This document shows, in pieces, positions 1 through 6,416 of a stretch of DNA of 8,879 bases (the first letter of the stretch is position 1; each line of letters starts with the position of its first letter). A model generated the notes under the pieces. That model searched no databases. It was not told where the DNA came from and saw only the letters and a list, made by a program, of their open reading frames with translations. The stretch covers positions 1-8,879 of the forward strand of contig JAFZAM010000222.1 in assembly GCA_017557265.1 (NCBI GenBank). The letters run 5' to 3'. The DNA comes from Oscillospiraceae bacterium (GTDB lineage Bacteria; Bacillota; Clostridia; Oscillospirales; Oscillospiraceae). The translations under genes were made by a program, and so were the position numbers.

Positions 1-101
1 GCGAAGGGGATGCCGCGGAAGATGGTCTGTGTCGGGTTGCCGGCGGGCACGCCGCGGAAGCTGCCCTGCTCGGTCGTAACTATGCGGTCATAGGGATCCA
101 T
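1..101 (-). CDS. Carboxylesterase type B (partial, N-terminus only)
   Basis: Only the first 33 codons are in the window; the gene continues beyond position 1. The peptide starts MDPYDRIVTTEQGSFRGV and contains FRGIPFA. The 'TxxGxxRG' strand followed by 'FRGIPYA' is the characteristic N-terminus of the type-B carboxylesterase/lipase alpha-beta hydrolases (para-nitrobenzyl esterase group). These cleave carboxylic esters with a Ser-Glu/Asp-His triad, but the catalytic residues lie outside the window. The ATG at 101-99 is chosen because AAAGGA (115-110) lies 8 nt upstream and a promoter-like pair lies at 166-138. No signal peptide is visible, so a cytoplasmic enzyme is likely. It is separated from oppA by a terminator and about 300 bp, so it is probably its own transcription unit. 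The family call rests on a short peptide. Confidence 0.72.
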   Translation of the reverse strand, partial: MDPYDRIVTTEQGSFRGVPAGNPTQTIFRGIPF

Positions 102-137
102 ATCCTTATTCCTTTCATGTCAAATTCTTATGCGCTT

Positions 138-166
138 ATTATACATCAACTTGCCCGCCGCCGCAA
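138..166 (-). promoter_or_regulatory. Probable promoter of the carboxylesterase gene
   Basis: Read on the minus strand, a perfect TATAAT (143-138) is preceded, after 17 nt, by TTGCGG (166-161), which matches the TTGACA consensus at only three positions. Transcription would begin near 131, giving a leader of about 30 nt before the ATG at 101, with the ribosome site at 115-110. The -10 box and its position are convincing; the -35 box is weak. Confidence 0.5.
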
Positions 167-170
167 CAAC

Positions 171-224
171 AAAGGCTTCCCCTTGAGGGGAAGCCGGCAC
201 GGCGAAGCCGTGACTGATGAGGTG
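171..224. repeat. Double-hairpin intergenic repeat (Ruminococcaceae type)
   Basis: Two hairpins sit side by side. The first is GGCTTCCCC (174-182), loop TTGA, GGGGAAGCC (187-195), a perfect 9-bp stem. The second is CACGGC (198-203), loop GAA, GCCGTG (207-212), a 6-bp stem. They are followed by ACTGATGAGGTGG. From memory, this hairpin pair with this tail is a very common intergenic repeat in Faecalibacterium, Gemmiger and related genomes; I could not search for it here. There is no coding potential. It could be a non-autonomous mobile element, a transcript-stabilising structure or a processing site. Confidence 0.65.
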
Positions 225-241
225 GACCGCTACCGCCAAGC

Positions 242-271
242 CGCGTAGGGCGGGGCGCCCTCGCCCCGCCG
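242..271 (+). repeat. Short palindromic element, copy A
   Basis: The layout is CGCGTAGGG, a 7-nt arm CGGGGCG, loop CCCT, the complementary arm CGCCCCG, then CCG. With the flanking GG/CC pairs the stem is 9 bp (249-257 with 262-270). Six T residues follow (272-277), so it resembles an intrinsic terminator on the plus strand, although no plus-strand gene is present. It shares its frame and loop, but not its stem sequence, with the copies at 297-326 and 6754-6783. Confidence 0.7.
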
Positions 272-296
272 TTTTTTGCAGAGAGCCCGGTCCGAG

Positions 297-326
297 CGGA
301 GCGACGAGGGCGTCGCTCCCTACGCG
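297..326 (-). repeat. Short palindromic element, copy B (inverted relative to copy A)
   Basis: On the minus strand this reads CGCGTAGGG, arm AGCGACG, loop CCCT, arm CGTCGCT, then CCG, forming a 9-bp stem (298-306 with 311-319). It faces copy A, 25 bp away, so their CGCGTAGGG ends (242-250 and 318-326) also form an inverted repeat. It differs from copy C (6754-6783) at two positions only, which pair with each other in the stem (C-G here, T-A there). Confidence 0.75.
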
Positions 327-335
327 CTCCTCCGC

Positions 336-370
336 AAAAAAAGAGCTCCCTCGCTTGGAGGGAGCTCTTT
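336..370 (-). terminator. Intrinsic terminator of oppA
   Basis: A 13-bp stem pairs 340-352 with 358-370 around a 5-nt loop, with AGAGCTCCCTC and its complement as core. On the minus strand the stem runs into a tract of seven T (342-336). It begins about 32 nt past the oppA stop codon, as expected for a Rho-independent terminator of oppA. Confidence 0.88.
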
Positions 371-402
371 CCGTTATCGCTTGCGCTTAAGCCTTGCTCA
401 GA

Positions 403-2196
403 TCAGCCGGCCGGGGTGATCTCGGCGTAGTTCCAGATGACGTCGCCGGTGGAGAGCATGATGACGTTCTTGACGTTGGGCTTGAGCATGTAGGGGTTGG
501 TGTAGTAGTAGAGCGGGGCGACGCCGCCGGTGGACATGAGGATCTTCTCGGCCACGGCGCTCATATGGGCGCGCTCGGCGGGATCGGTGCAGGACTTGAT
601 GTCGCTGACGACCTTGTCGTAGGCGTCGGCCCAGGTCTGGTTGTCGGTGAGGCCCCAGTAGGCGCCGATGCCGGCGTCGGCGGTGACGGCGGAGGCGCGG
701 GTGTAGTCGCCGATGTCACGGCCGAGACGCGGATAGTTGTTGCCGGAGGCGCTGATGAAGATCTCGAGGAAGTTCACGACGTCGTTGAAGTCGGCGATCC
801 AGCCCATGCGGGCGGCCTCGGCGTCGCCGGCCTTCAGCTTCTGCTGGAGGGTCGACCAGGCCTCGGTGTTGATGGTGGCGGAGATGCCGAAGCTCTCCCA
901 GGTAGCCTGGATGTACTGGATGATGAGGGCGTTCGCGCCGGAGTTGTTGAACGCGAAGTCGATGGCGGGCACGCCGGAGAACTTGATGTCGCCGCCCTCG
1001 ATGGAGCCGGTGTAGTCATAGCCGAGGTCGATGAGGATCTTGCAGGCCTCGACCTGGTCCTCGGTGTACTTCTCGTTCTCGGCGGACGGGGTGTGCGTTC
1101 CGGTGTACCAGGTGCCGTAGTCGGCCACGGCGCGGACGTCGGAGTTGAGACCGTCGGCGAGGCCGGCGGGGAAGAAGCCGGTCGCGGCGACCTGGCCGCC
1201 CTTGGTGACGTCCTTGACGAGGGTCTCACGGTCGACGAGCATGCCGAGCGCGATACGGGCCTTGGACTGATCCTGGACGGAGAGCTGCTTGCCCTCGGGG
1301 CTGAGGTCCTTATGGACGTTGAAGAGGATGTAGTAGGTGCCGATGTAGTCGCCGATGATGAGCTCGCCGGGATAGGTGGCGTTCAGGCGGTCATACTCGG
1401 TCGGGTCGATGGAGTTGATGAAGTCGGCCGCGTTGGTCTCATAGGCGGCGAGGATGGCGACGTTGTCCTCGGAGAGGTAGCAGTTGACGCCGTCGAGCTT
1501 GACGTTGGCAGCGTTCCAGTAGTTGGGGTTCTTCTCGAAGGTGATGACGTCGTCGACCTTATAGGCGGTCATGCGGAACGCGCCCATGCCGATATACTTG
1601 GCGGGGTCGGTAGCCCAAGCGCCCTCGGGATCGACGGTGTTCTTGACCGGGTAGAAGGTCGGGAACGCGCACAGGTCGAGGAAGTAGGCGCAGGGATTGG
1701 GCAGGGTGACGACGATGGTGCCGGCGGCGTCGTCGGCGACGACGTTGAGCTCGCCCGTGCCGTAGCCGTCAATGACGTCGAAGAGGAAGCCGTAGTCGGC
1801 GCCGAGCTCCTCGGAGGCCGCGCGGTTCCACGCCCAGACCAGCTCGCTGGCCTTGAACTCGGAGCCGTCGGACCACTTCAGGCCCTTGCGGAGCGTGAAG
1901 GTGTAGACGGTGCCTTCGGCGTTGACTTCGTACTTCTCGGCGAGCTCGGGCATGAGCTTGGCTTCGCCGTTGACGTACTGATAGCCCATGAGGCCGGCGT
2001 GCGCCAGCTTAAGGACGTTGCTGCCGGACGAGGCGCTGTTGAGCGCGGGGTCGATGGACAGCGGGGTGCCGCCGCCGTAGAACACGTTGGCGATCTGCTT
2101 GGCCTCGGTCTTGGGGGTCTTCTGGCAGCCGGACATCAGTCCGACGACGGAGACGAGCATGACCACGGCCAGGATGATGGCAAGAGTCTTCTTCAA
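403..2196 (-). CDS. oppA: Peptide ABC transporter substrate-binding lipoprotein OppA
   Basis: This 597-residue extracytoplasmic receptor binds peptides and delivers them to the OppBCDF complex encoded just upstream. The N-terminus has two lysines, a hydrophobic stretch and a lipobox ending G23-C24, so it is cleaved and lipid-anchored at C24. Features of the SBP_bac_5 (OppA/DppA) family follow: LRKGLKWSDG at 102-111, a surface-rich middle, and FEKNPNYWNA at about 220-229. Length is normal for the family (roughly 520-600). The start is TTG at 2196-2194: AAGGAGG (2211-2205) lies 8 nt upstream and no ATG fits as well. It is the last gene of the cluster, 109 nt after oppF, with its own consensus promoter and a terminator downstream. 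Peptides are the likely cargo; dipeptides, sugar or nickel ligands cannot be excluded from sequence alone. Confidence 0.93.
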   Translation of the reverse strand: MKKTLAIILAVVMLVSVVGLMSGCQKTPKTEAKQIANVFYGGGTPLSIDPALNSASSGSNVLKLAHAGLMGYQYVNGEAKLMPELAEKYEVNAEGTVYTFTLRKGLKWSDGSEFKASELVWAWNRAASEELGADYGFLFDVIDGYGTGELNVVADDAAGTIVVTLPNPCAYFLDLCAFPTFYPVKNTVDPEGAWATDPAKYIGMGAFRMTAYKVDDVITFEKNPNYWNAANVKLDGVNCYLSEDNVAILAAYETNAADFINSIDPTEYDRLNATYPGELIIGDYIGTYYILFNVHKDLSPEGKQLSVQDQSKARIALGMLVDRETLVKDVTKGGQVAATGFFPAGLADGLNSDVRAVADYGTWYTGTHTPSAENEKYTEDQVEACKILIDLGYDYTGSIEGGDIKFSGVPAIDFAFNNSGANALIIQYIQATWESFGISATINTEAWSTLQQKLKAGDAEAARMGWIADFNDVVNFLEIFISASGNNYPRLGRDIGDYTRASAVTADAGIGAYWGLTDNQTWADAYDKVVSDIKSCTDPAERAHMSAVAEKILMSTGGVAPLYYYTNPYMLKPNVKNVIMLSTGDVIWNYAEITPAG

Positions 2197-2198
2197 GA

Positions 2199-2280
2199 TT
2201 TTTTCCTCCTTATTTGATAGCTTTTACAAAGTTCTTGCACACTACTGTATTGATACGCTGAACAGCGATATCGGATATGG
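2199..2280 (-). promoter_or_regulatory. oppA leader with hairpin and strong ribosome site
   Basis: The presumed leader runs from about 2274 to the TTG at 2196. It contains a hairpin at 2272-2252: on the RNA, GATA and CGCTG pair with CAGCG and TATC, giving nine pairs with a single bulged U and a 2-nt apex (a 4-nt loop if the closing pair opens). The ribosome site AAGGAGG is at 2211-2205, followed by A-rich spacing. The hairpin is about 40 nt from the ribosome site, so it more probably stabilises the 5' end than blocks initiation. Confidence 0.45.
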
Positions 2281-2309
2281 ATTATAGCAATATTGCGCCG
2301 TTTTGTCAA
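2281..2309 (-). promoter_or_regulatory. Consensus sigma-A-type promoter for oppA
   Basis: On the minus strand TTGACA (2309-2304) and TATAAT (2286-2281) are separated by exactly 17 nt: both boxes match the consensus perfectly at optimal spacing. The -35 box contains the TGA stop of oppF (2308-2306). A perfect 10-bp palindrome, GCAATATTGC (2287-2296), lies in the spacer directly against the -10 box and is a possible operator. Transcription would start near 2274, leaving a leader of about 78 nt. Confidence 0.85.
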
Positions 2310-3277
2310 CCTACGTTGTGGCAGGCGACGAGGTGGCCCGGAGAGACCTCGCGCAGGGCGGGGCAGCTCTCGGCGCACTCGGGCGTCGCGCGGGTGCAGC
2401 GCGTCCTGAAGGGGCAGCCGGAGGGCAGGTTCATCGGGCTCGGCACGTCGCCCTGGAGGACGATGCGCTTGTTCCGGCGCGCCTTGTCCGGGTCGGGGAT
2501 GGGGACGGCGGAGAGCAGCGACGTCGTGTAGGGGTGGAGCGGGTGGCGGTGGAGCTCGTTTGACTCCGCGAGCTCGACCATGCGCCCGAGGTACATGACG
2601 GCTATCCTGTCGGAGATGTGCTTGACGACGGAGAGGTCGTGCGCGATGAAGAGATAGGTCAGGCCGAGCTTTTCCTGCAGCTCCTCGAGCATGTTGATGA
2701 CCTGCGCCTGAATGGAGACGTCGAGCGCGGAGACGGGCTCGTCGCAGACGATGAACTCGGGATTCGAGGCGAGCGCGCGGGCTATGCCTATGCGCTGGCG
2801 CTGGCCGCCGGAGAACTCGTGGGCGTAGCGCGTGGCCTGCTCGCTGGAGAGGCCGACGGACTCGAGCAGCTCGTGGATGCGCTCGCTGCGCTCGGCCTTC
2901 GACGAGCAGAGCTTATGCACGTCTATCGGCTCGGCGACGATGTCCGCGACGGTCATGCGCGGATTGAGCGAGGAATACGGGTCCTGAAAGACGAGCTGGG
3001 CGCGGCGTCTGTACTCGCGGAGGGTCTTGCCCTTCTCTATTTTGACCCCGTCGAACCAGACCTCGCCGGCCGTGGGCTTGTAGAGGTGGAGCATCGTGCG
3101 GCCGACGGTCGTCTTGCCGCAGCCGGACTCGCCGACGAGGCCGAGGGTCTCGCCGCGGGCTATCGTGAAGGAGACGTCGTCGACGGCCTTGAGCCACGTC
3201 GTCTTGAGGAAGCCCGTCGTCACGGGGAAGTACTCCTTCAGGCCGCGCACGTCGACGAGTATGTCTTTTTCAGCCAT
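2306..3277 (-). CDS. oppF: Oligopeptide ABC transporter ATPase OppF
   Basis: This 323-residue cytoplasmic ATPase pairs with OppD to power peptide import through OppBC. ABC motifs are complete: Walker A GESGCGKT (49-56), Q-loop Q98, signature FSGGQ (155-159), Walker B with D179-E180, D-loop SALD (183-186), and the switch histidine H213. The C-terminal extension holds cysteines C288, C294, C301, C305 and C319 in the spacing of the oligopeptide-transporter C-terminal domain (oligo_HPY), some of whose members carry an iron-sulfur cluster. The ATG at 3277-3275 overlaps the end of oppD by 8 nt, and its ribosome site GGGGAGG lies inside the last oppD codons, so translation is probably coupled. The stop codon is built into the -35 box of the oppA promoter. 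Confidence 0.95.
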   Translation of the reverse strand: MAEKDILVDVRGLKEYFPVTTGFLKTTWLKAVDDVSFTIARGETLGLVGESGCGKTTVGRTMLHLYKPTAGEVWFDGVKIEKGKTLREYRRRAQLVFQDPYSSLNPRMTVADIVAEPIDVHKLCSSKAERSERIHELLESVGLSSEQATRYAHEFSGGQRQRIGIARALASNPEFIVCDEPVSALDVSIQAQVINMLEELQEKLGLTYLFIAHDLSVVKHISDRIAVMYLGRMVELAESNELHRHPLHPYTTSLLSAVPIPDPDKARRNKRIVLQGDVPSPMNLPSGCPFRTRCTRATPECAESCPALREVSPGHLVACHNVG

Positions 3278-4328
3278 TGTAAGCCACCTCCCCGTCCAGC
3301 GGGATGCGGACGATCTCGCCGTTTTCGTCGGTCTCTATGACGCCCTTTTCGAGGCCCTCCTTGATATTCATCCAGCAGGCGGAGATATGGGCGTCGTTAA
3401 TGATGATCTCCTTGGGCTTTTCCGTCAGGCATATCTTCATCGCGCGCTCGCAGCGCGGCGCGAAGGCGCAGCCCTCGGGCATGTTGAGCATGTCGACGGG
3501 GGTGCCGCTGATGGGGACGAGCGGATTCTTTTCGTCGTTTTCGATGTTCGGTATGGAGCGGATGAGGCCCTTGGTGTACTCGTGGTGCGGGCGGTAGAAT
3601 ATCTGCGGGGCGGTGCCGCGCTCGGCGACGCGCCCGGCGTACATGACGATGACCTCGTCGCACATGCTGGCGATGACGCCCAGATCGTGCGTTATCATGA
3701 TTATCGCCATGCCGAGCTTCTTCTGCAGGTCGCCCATGAGCTCGAGTATCTGCGCCTGTATCGTGACGTCGAGGGCGGTCGTCGGCTCGTCGGCTATGAG
3801 TATGTCGGGCTCGCAGGCGAGCGCCATGGCTATCATGACGCGCTGGCGCATGCCGCCGGAGAGCTCGAACGGGTACTGCTTGACGCGCTTGTGCGGCTCG
3901 TTGATGCCGACGAGCTCGAGCATCTCGATGGCGCGCTCCTCGGCCTGCTTCTTGTTGCGGTCGGTATGGAGCCTGATGGCCTCGCGGAGCTGGTTGCCGA
4001 TGGTGAAGGTCGGGTTGAGGCTCGTCATCGGGTCCTGGAAGATGATGCTTATCTTGTTGCCGCGGATATGGCGTATCTTCTCCTCGCTCGCTCCGACGAG
4101 CTCCTCGCCGCGGAACTTGATGCTGCCGGACGTGATGCGCCCGGGGTAGGCGAGTATCTGGAGGATGGAATACGCGCTGACGCTCTTGCCGGAGCCGGAC
4201 TCGCCGACTATGCCGAGCACCTTGCCCTCGTTGAGGTTGAAGGAGACGCCGTCGACGGCGTGCACCTCGCCGGAGGGGGTGAAGAACGTCGTGTGGAGGT
4301 CCTTGACGGACAGTAAAAGCTCGCTCAT
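3270..4328 (-). CDS. oppD: Oligopeptide ABC transporter ATPase OppD
   Basis: This 352-residue ATPase is the partner of OppF. Visible motifs: Walker A GESGSGKS (42-49), Q-loop Q98, signature LSGGM (156-160), Walker B LIADEP (177-182, with D180-E181), D-loop TALD, and H214. The signature has M where Q is usual, which is common in OppD/DppD proteins. The C-terminal domain carries four cysteines, C287, C293, C300 and C318, spaced C-x5-C-x6-C-x17-C, the pattern that binds a [4Fe-4S] cluster in characterised OppD/DppD relatives; cluster binding here is inferred. The ATG at 4328-4326 has GGAGG (4340-4336) 7 nt upstream, and that site overlaps the oppC stop codon. Its last 8 nt overlap oppF. The length is normal, with about 30 extra acidic residues at the end. 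Confidence 0.95.
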   Translation of the reverse strand: MSELLLSVKDLHTTFFTPSGEVHAVDGVSFNLNEGKVLGIVGESGSGKSVSAYSILQILAYPGRITSGSIKFRGEELVGASEEKIRHIRGNKISIIFQDPMTSLNPTFTIGNQLREAIRLHTDRNKKQAEERAIEMLELVGINEPHKRVKQYPFELSGGMRQRVMIAMALACEPDILIADEPTTALDVTIQAQILELMGDLQKKLGMAIIMITHDLGVIASMCDEVIVMYAGRVAERGTAPQIFYRPHHEYTKGLIRSIPNIENDEKNPLVPISGTPVDMLNMPEGCAFAPRCERAMKICLTEKPKEIIINDAHISACWMNIKEGLEKGVIETDENGEIVRIPLDGEVAYNG

Positions 4329-4339
4329 GCCGCCACCTC

Positions 4340-5377
4340 CTACGAACGGAGCTTCGGGTCAAAGGCGTCGCGGATGCCGTTCCCGAGCAGGTTGAAGGAG
4401 AGGACTATGAGGAATATCGAGAGCGCCGGATAGAGCAGCAGATAGGGGTAGCTGATGAGGCCCGTCCTCGCGTCGGACGCGAGCGAGCCGAGCGACGGCA
4501 TCGGCATCGTGACGCCGAGGCCGAGGAAGGAGAGAAAGCTCTCGGTGAATATAGCGGAGGGGATCTGCAGCGCCGCCGTTATGATGATGACGGAGACGCA
4601 GTTGGGGATCATGTGCTTGCGGATTATCCTCGCGGGCGAGGCGCCGATGGCGCGCGAGGCGAGGACGTACTCCTGCTCCTTTATCGAGAGTATCTGGCCG
4701 CGCACCTGACGCGCCATGCCGACCCAGTAGAGCAGGCCGAAGACCGTGAAGATGCTGACCATGCCCGCGCCGAGCTTGGCGATGATGACGCTCGAGGAGT
4801 CGCGGACCATGTCGCGTATGGCGACCGAGAGCAGGATGATTATCAGCACGTCGGGCAGCGAGTATATGACGTCGACGATGCGCATCATGATAAGGTCGAC
4901 CTTGCCCCCGAAGTAGCCCGATATCGAGCCGTATATTATTCCTATTATAATGACTATGACCGCGGCGAGGATGCCGACGGCGAGTGATATGCGCGTCCCG
5001 TAGATGACTCGGATGGCGTAGTCGCGGCCGAGCGCGTCCGTCCCGAGTATGTGCGGGAAGACCTTTTCCCCGGCCTCGCGGCGCGCGATCTCGGCGGCGG
5101 AATACTGCATCGGGCGCAGGTACTGCCGCTCGGTGTCGGTGCTCGAATAGGTGTAGGGGTAGACGAGCGGGCCGATGAAGGCGATGAGGATGATGACGAT
5201 GATGATGCCGAGGCAGACCATCGCTATCTTGTTCTTGCGCAGGCGGCGCATCGCGTCCTTCATATAGGACACGGACTCGCGCATCTGCACCTGCTGGGCC
5301 TTTTCCTCCTCGGTGGCGGGCTCGAACTTGGCGGGGTCGAGCTGAAGGCTCAGGAAATTCTTTTTGGGTCTGTCCAA
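4340..5377 (-). CDS. oppC: Oligopeptide ABC transporter permease OppC
   Basis: One of the two channel subunits, 345 residues. A charged cytoplasmic N-terminus (1-50) leads to a first membrane helix (about 52-72, OppC N-terminal domain). An extracytoplasmic segment ends in the hallmark LGTDALGRD (111-119), and further hydrophobic helices lie near 131-150, 162-185, 203-220, 261-285 and 309-331. The cytoplasmic coupling loop (EAA motif) spans about 236-262 with ASRAIGASPARIIRKHMIPN, where the ATPases dock. The start is TTG at 5377-5375, supported by AAGGAGGG (5393-5386) exactly 8 nt upstream; the next methionine is at residue 32, inside the conserved N-terminal region. The ribosome site overlaps the oppB stop codon, with 16 nt between the two genes. 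Confidence 0.94.
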   Translation of the reverse strand: MDRPKKNFLSLQLDPAKFEPATEEEKAQQVQMRESVSYMKDAMRRLRKNKIAMVCLGIIIVIILIAFIGPLVYPYTYSSTDTERQYLRPMQYSAAEIARREAGEKVFPHILGTDALGRDYAIRVIYGTRISLAVGILAAVIVIIIGIIYGSISGYFGGKVDLIMMRIVDVIYSLPDVLIIILLSVAIRDMVRDSSSVIIAKLGAGMVSIFTVFGLLYWVGMARQVRGQILSIKEQEYVLASRAIGASPARIIRKHMIPNCVSVIIITAALQIPSAIFTESFLSFLGLGVTMPMPSLGSLASDARTGLISYPYLLLYPALSIFLIVLSFNLLGNGIRDAFDPKLRS

Positions 5378-5393
5378 ACTTCGCGCCCTCCTT

Positions 5394-6320
5394 TCAGCTC
5401 AGATCGATGCGCGGATCGACGACCTTGTAGAGGACGTCGCTGATGAAGTTCATGACGATTATCATGAAGGCGAGGAAGATCGTGACGCCCATGATCATCA
5501 TGTAGTCCGTCCTGAGCATGCTGTTGACGAAGAGGCGGCCGAGGCCGGGGACGGAGAAGATGTTCTCGACGACCATCGAGCCCGTCAGAATATAGGCCAT
5601 CATGGGGCCGGCGTAGGTGATGACGGGGCTGAGCGCGTTGCGCAGGGCGTGCTTGAAGATTATCCTGCCGTTTTTAAGGCCCTTGGCGCGCGCCGTGCGG
5701 ACGTAGTCCTGCCCGAGGACGTCGAGCATCGACGAGCGGCAAAGGCGCGTAATATACGCCATCGGGTACAGACTCAGCGAAAGTATCGGCAGCAGCAGGC
5801 CGCCCGGATCGGTCGCGCGCGAGGGCAGCAGGCCGAGCTTTAGCACGAAGACGAGCAGCAGCAGCGTCGCCGCGACGAAGCTCGGCAGCGACACCAGCGC
5901 CGTCGTTATGACCTGGATGATCTTGTCCGCGAGCTTGCCGCGCCGCAGCGCCGATATGGAGCCGAGCACGATGCCCGCGACTATGGCGAGTATGCCGGCC
6001 GAGAAGCCTATGCGGGCCGAGTAGGCGAAACCTCCCTTCACAAGGTCGAAGACGGTGCTTCCGACCCACGCGGTCGACAGGCCGAAGTCGAGCTTGCAGA
6101 TGTTCTTCAGGTAGTTGAGGAACTGCACCCCGACGGGCTTGTCGAAGCCGTACTTGGCCTCGAGGGCGGCTATCGTCGCGTCCGACTTCGCCTTCTCGGA
6201 GGAGAAGGGCGAGGCGGGTATGGCGTGCATGACGAAGAACGTGATCGAGACGACGATCAGTATCGTCAGTATCGCCAGCAGCAGCCGCTTGACGATGTAT
6301 AATGCGAATTTTGAGTTCAT
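5394..6320 (-). CDS. oppB: Oligopeptide ABC transporter permease OppB
   Basis: The first gene of the transporter operon: a 308-residue membrane permease that forms the translocation channel with OppC. It begins MNSKFALYIVKRLLLA, the usual OppB pattern, with a first helix at about 12-31. A long extracytoplasmic part (about 32-98) follows, then helices near 102-122, 138-162, 175-192, 232-250 and 277-294. The EAA coupling loop is DYVRTARAKGLKNGRIIFKH (205-224) plus ALRNAL. I place the start at ATG 6320-6318; GAAAGG (6336-6331) is 10 nt upstream. An in-frame ATG at 6326 is only 4 nt from that site, and the TTG at 6338 overlaps it, so both are less likely. The gene follows a promoter at 6416-6388. 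Confidence 0.93.
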   Translation of the reverse strand: MNSKFALYIVKRLLLAILTILIVVSITFFVMHAIPASPFSSEKAKSDATIAALEAKYGFDKPVGVQFLNYLKNICKLDFGLSTAWVGSTVFDLVKGGFAYSARIGFSAGILAIVAGIVLGSISALRRGKLADKIIQVITTALVSLPSFVAATLLLLVFVLKLGLLPSRATDPGGLLLPILSLSLYPMAYITRLCRSSMLDVLGQDYVRTARAKGLKNGRIIFKHALRNALSPVITYAGPMMAYILTGSMVVENIFSVPGLGRLFVNSMLRTDYMMIMGVTIFLAFMIIVMNFISDVLYKVVDPRIDLS

Positions 6321-6340
6321 GGGCATACGGCCTTTCAAAA

Positions 6341-6360
6341 CGCCGCTCCGCGGCGCGGAG
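6341..6360 (-). promoter_or_regulatory. oppB leader: two mutually exclusive GC-rich hairpins
   Basis: CTCCGC (6346-6351) can pair with GCGGAG (6355-6360), and CGCCGC (6341-6346) can pair with GCGGCG (6350-6355). Each is a perfect 6-bp stem with a 3-nt loop, and they share bases, so only one can form at a time. They lie in the oppB leader, a few nucleotides upstream of the ribosome site at 6336-6331. A regulatory role is conjecture; chance GC-rich palindromy is possible. Confidence 0.35.
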
Positions 6361-6387
6361 ATATAAATATAAATAAAGGTATTCAGT

Positions 6388-6416
6388 AGTTTAACACGCT
6401 AAATTGCATATGTCAA
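6388..6416 (-). promoter_or_regulatory. Promoter of the oppBCDF(A) operon
   Basis: On the minus strand a perfect TTGACA (6416-6411) is followed after 17 nt by TAAACT (6393-6388), matching TATAAT at four of six positions including the first two and last bases. The region between and downstream is AT-rich, in sharp contrast to the GC-rich block at 6419-6454. Transcription would start near 6381, about 60 nt before the oppB ATG. Confidence 0.75.

Noticed and set aside
118..123. TTGACA on the minus strand as a second esterase promoter
   Set aside because: It lies within the leader next to the ribosome site, and any paired -10 box would fall inside the coding region; none is seen.
249..277. Copy A plus T6 as a genuine plus-strand terminator
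   Set aside because: The structure fits a terminator, but no plus-strand gene lies upstream and the frame and loop match the repeat family, so it is treated as a repeat copy.
171..326. CRISPR array
   Set aside because: The repeats are palindromes of different families with no regular spacing or spacer units, and no cas genes are present.
394..2217. Plus-strand open frame of 607 codons covering the whole of oppA
   Set aside because: It is antisense to a clear lipoprotein gene, its product is an unnatural Gly/Val/Asp/Glu-rich sequence without recognisable domains, and it has no promoter or ribosome site. In GC-rich genes the antisense frame often lacks stops.
3096..4316. Plus-strand open frame of 406 codons opposite oppD and oppF
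   Set aside because: The product is composition-biased and lies antisense to two complete ABC ATPases; no initiation signals are seen.
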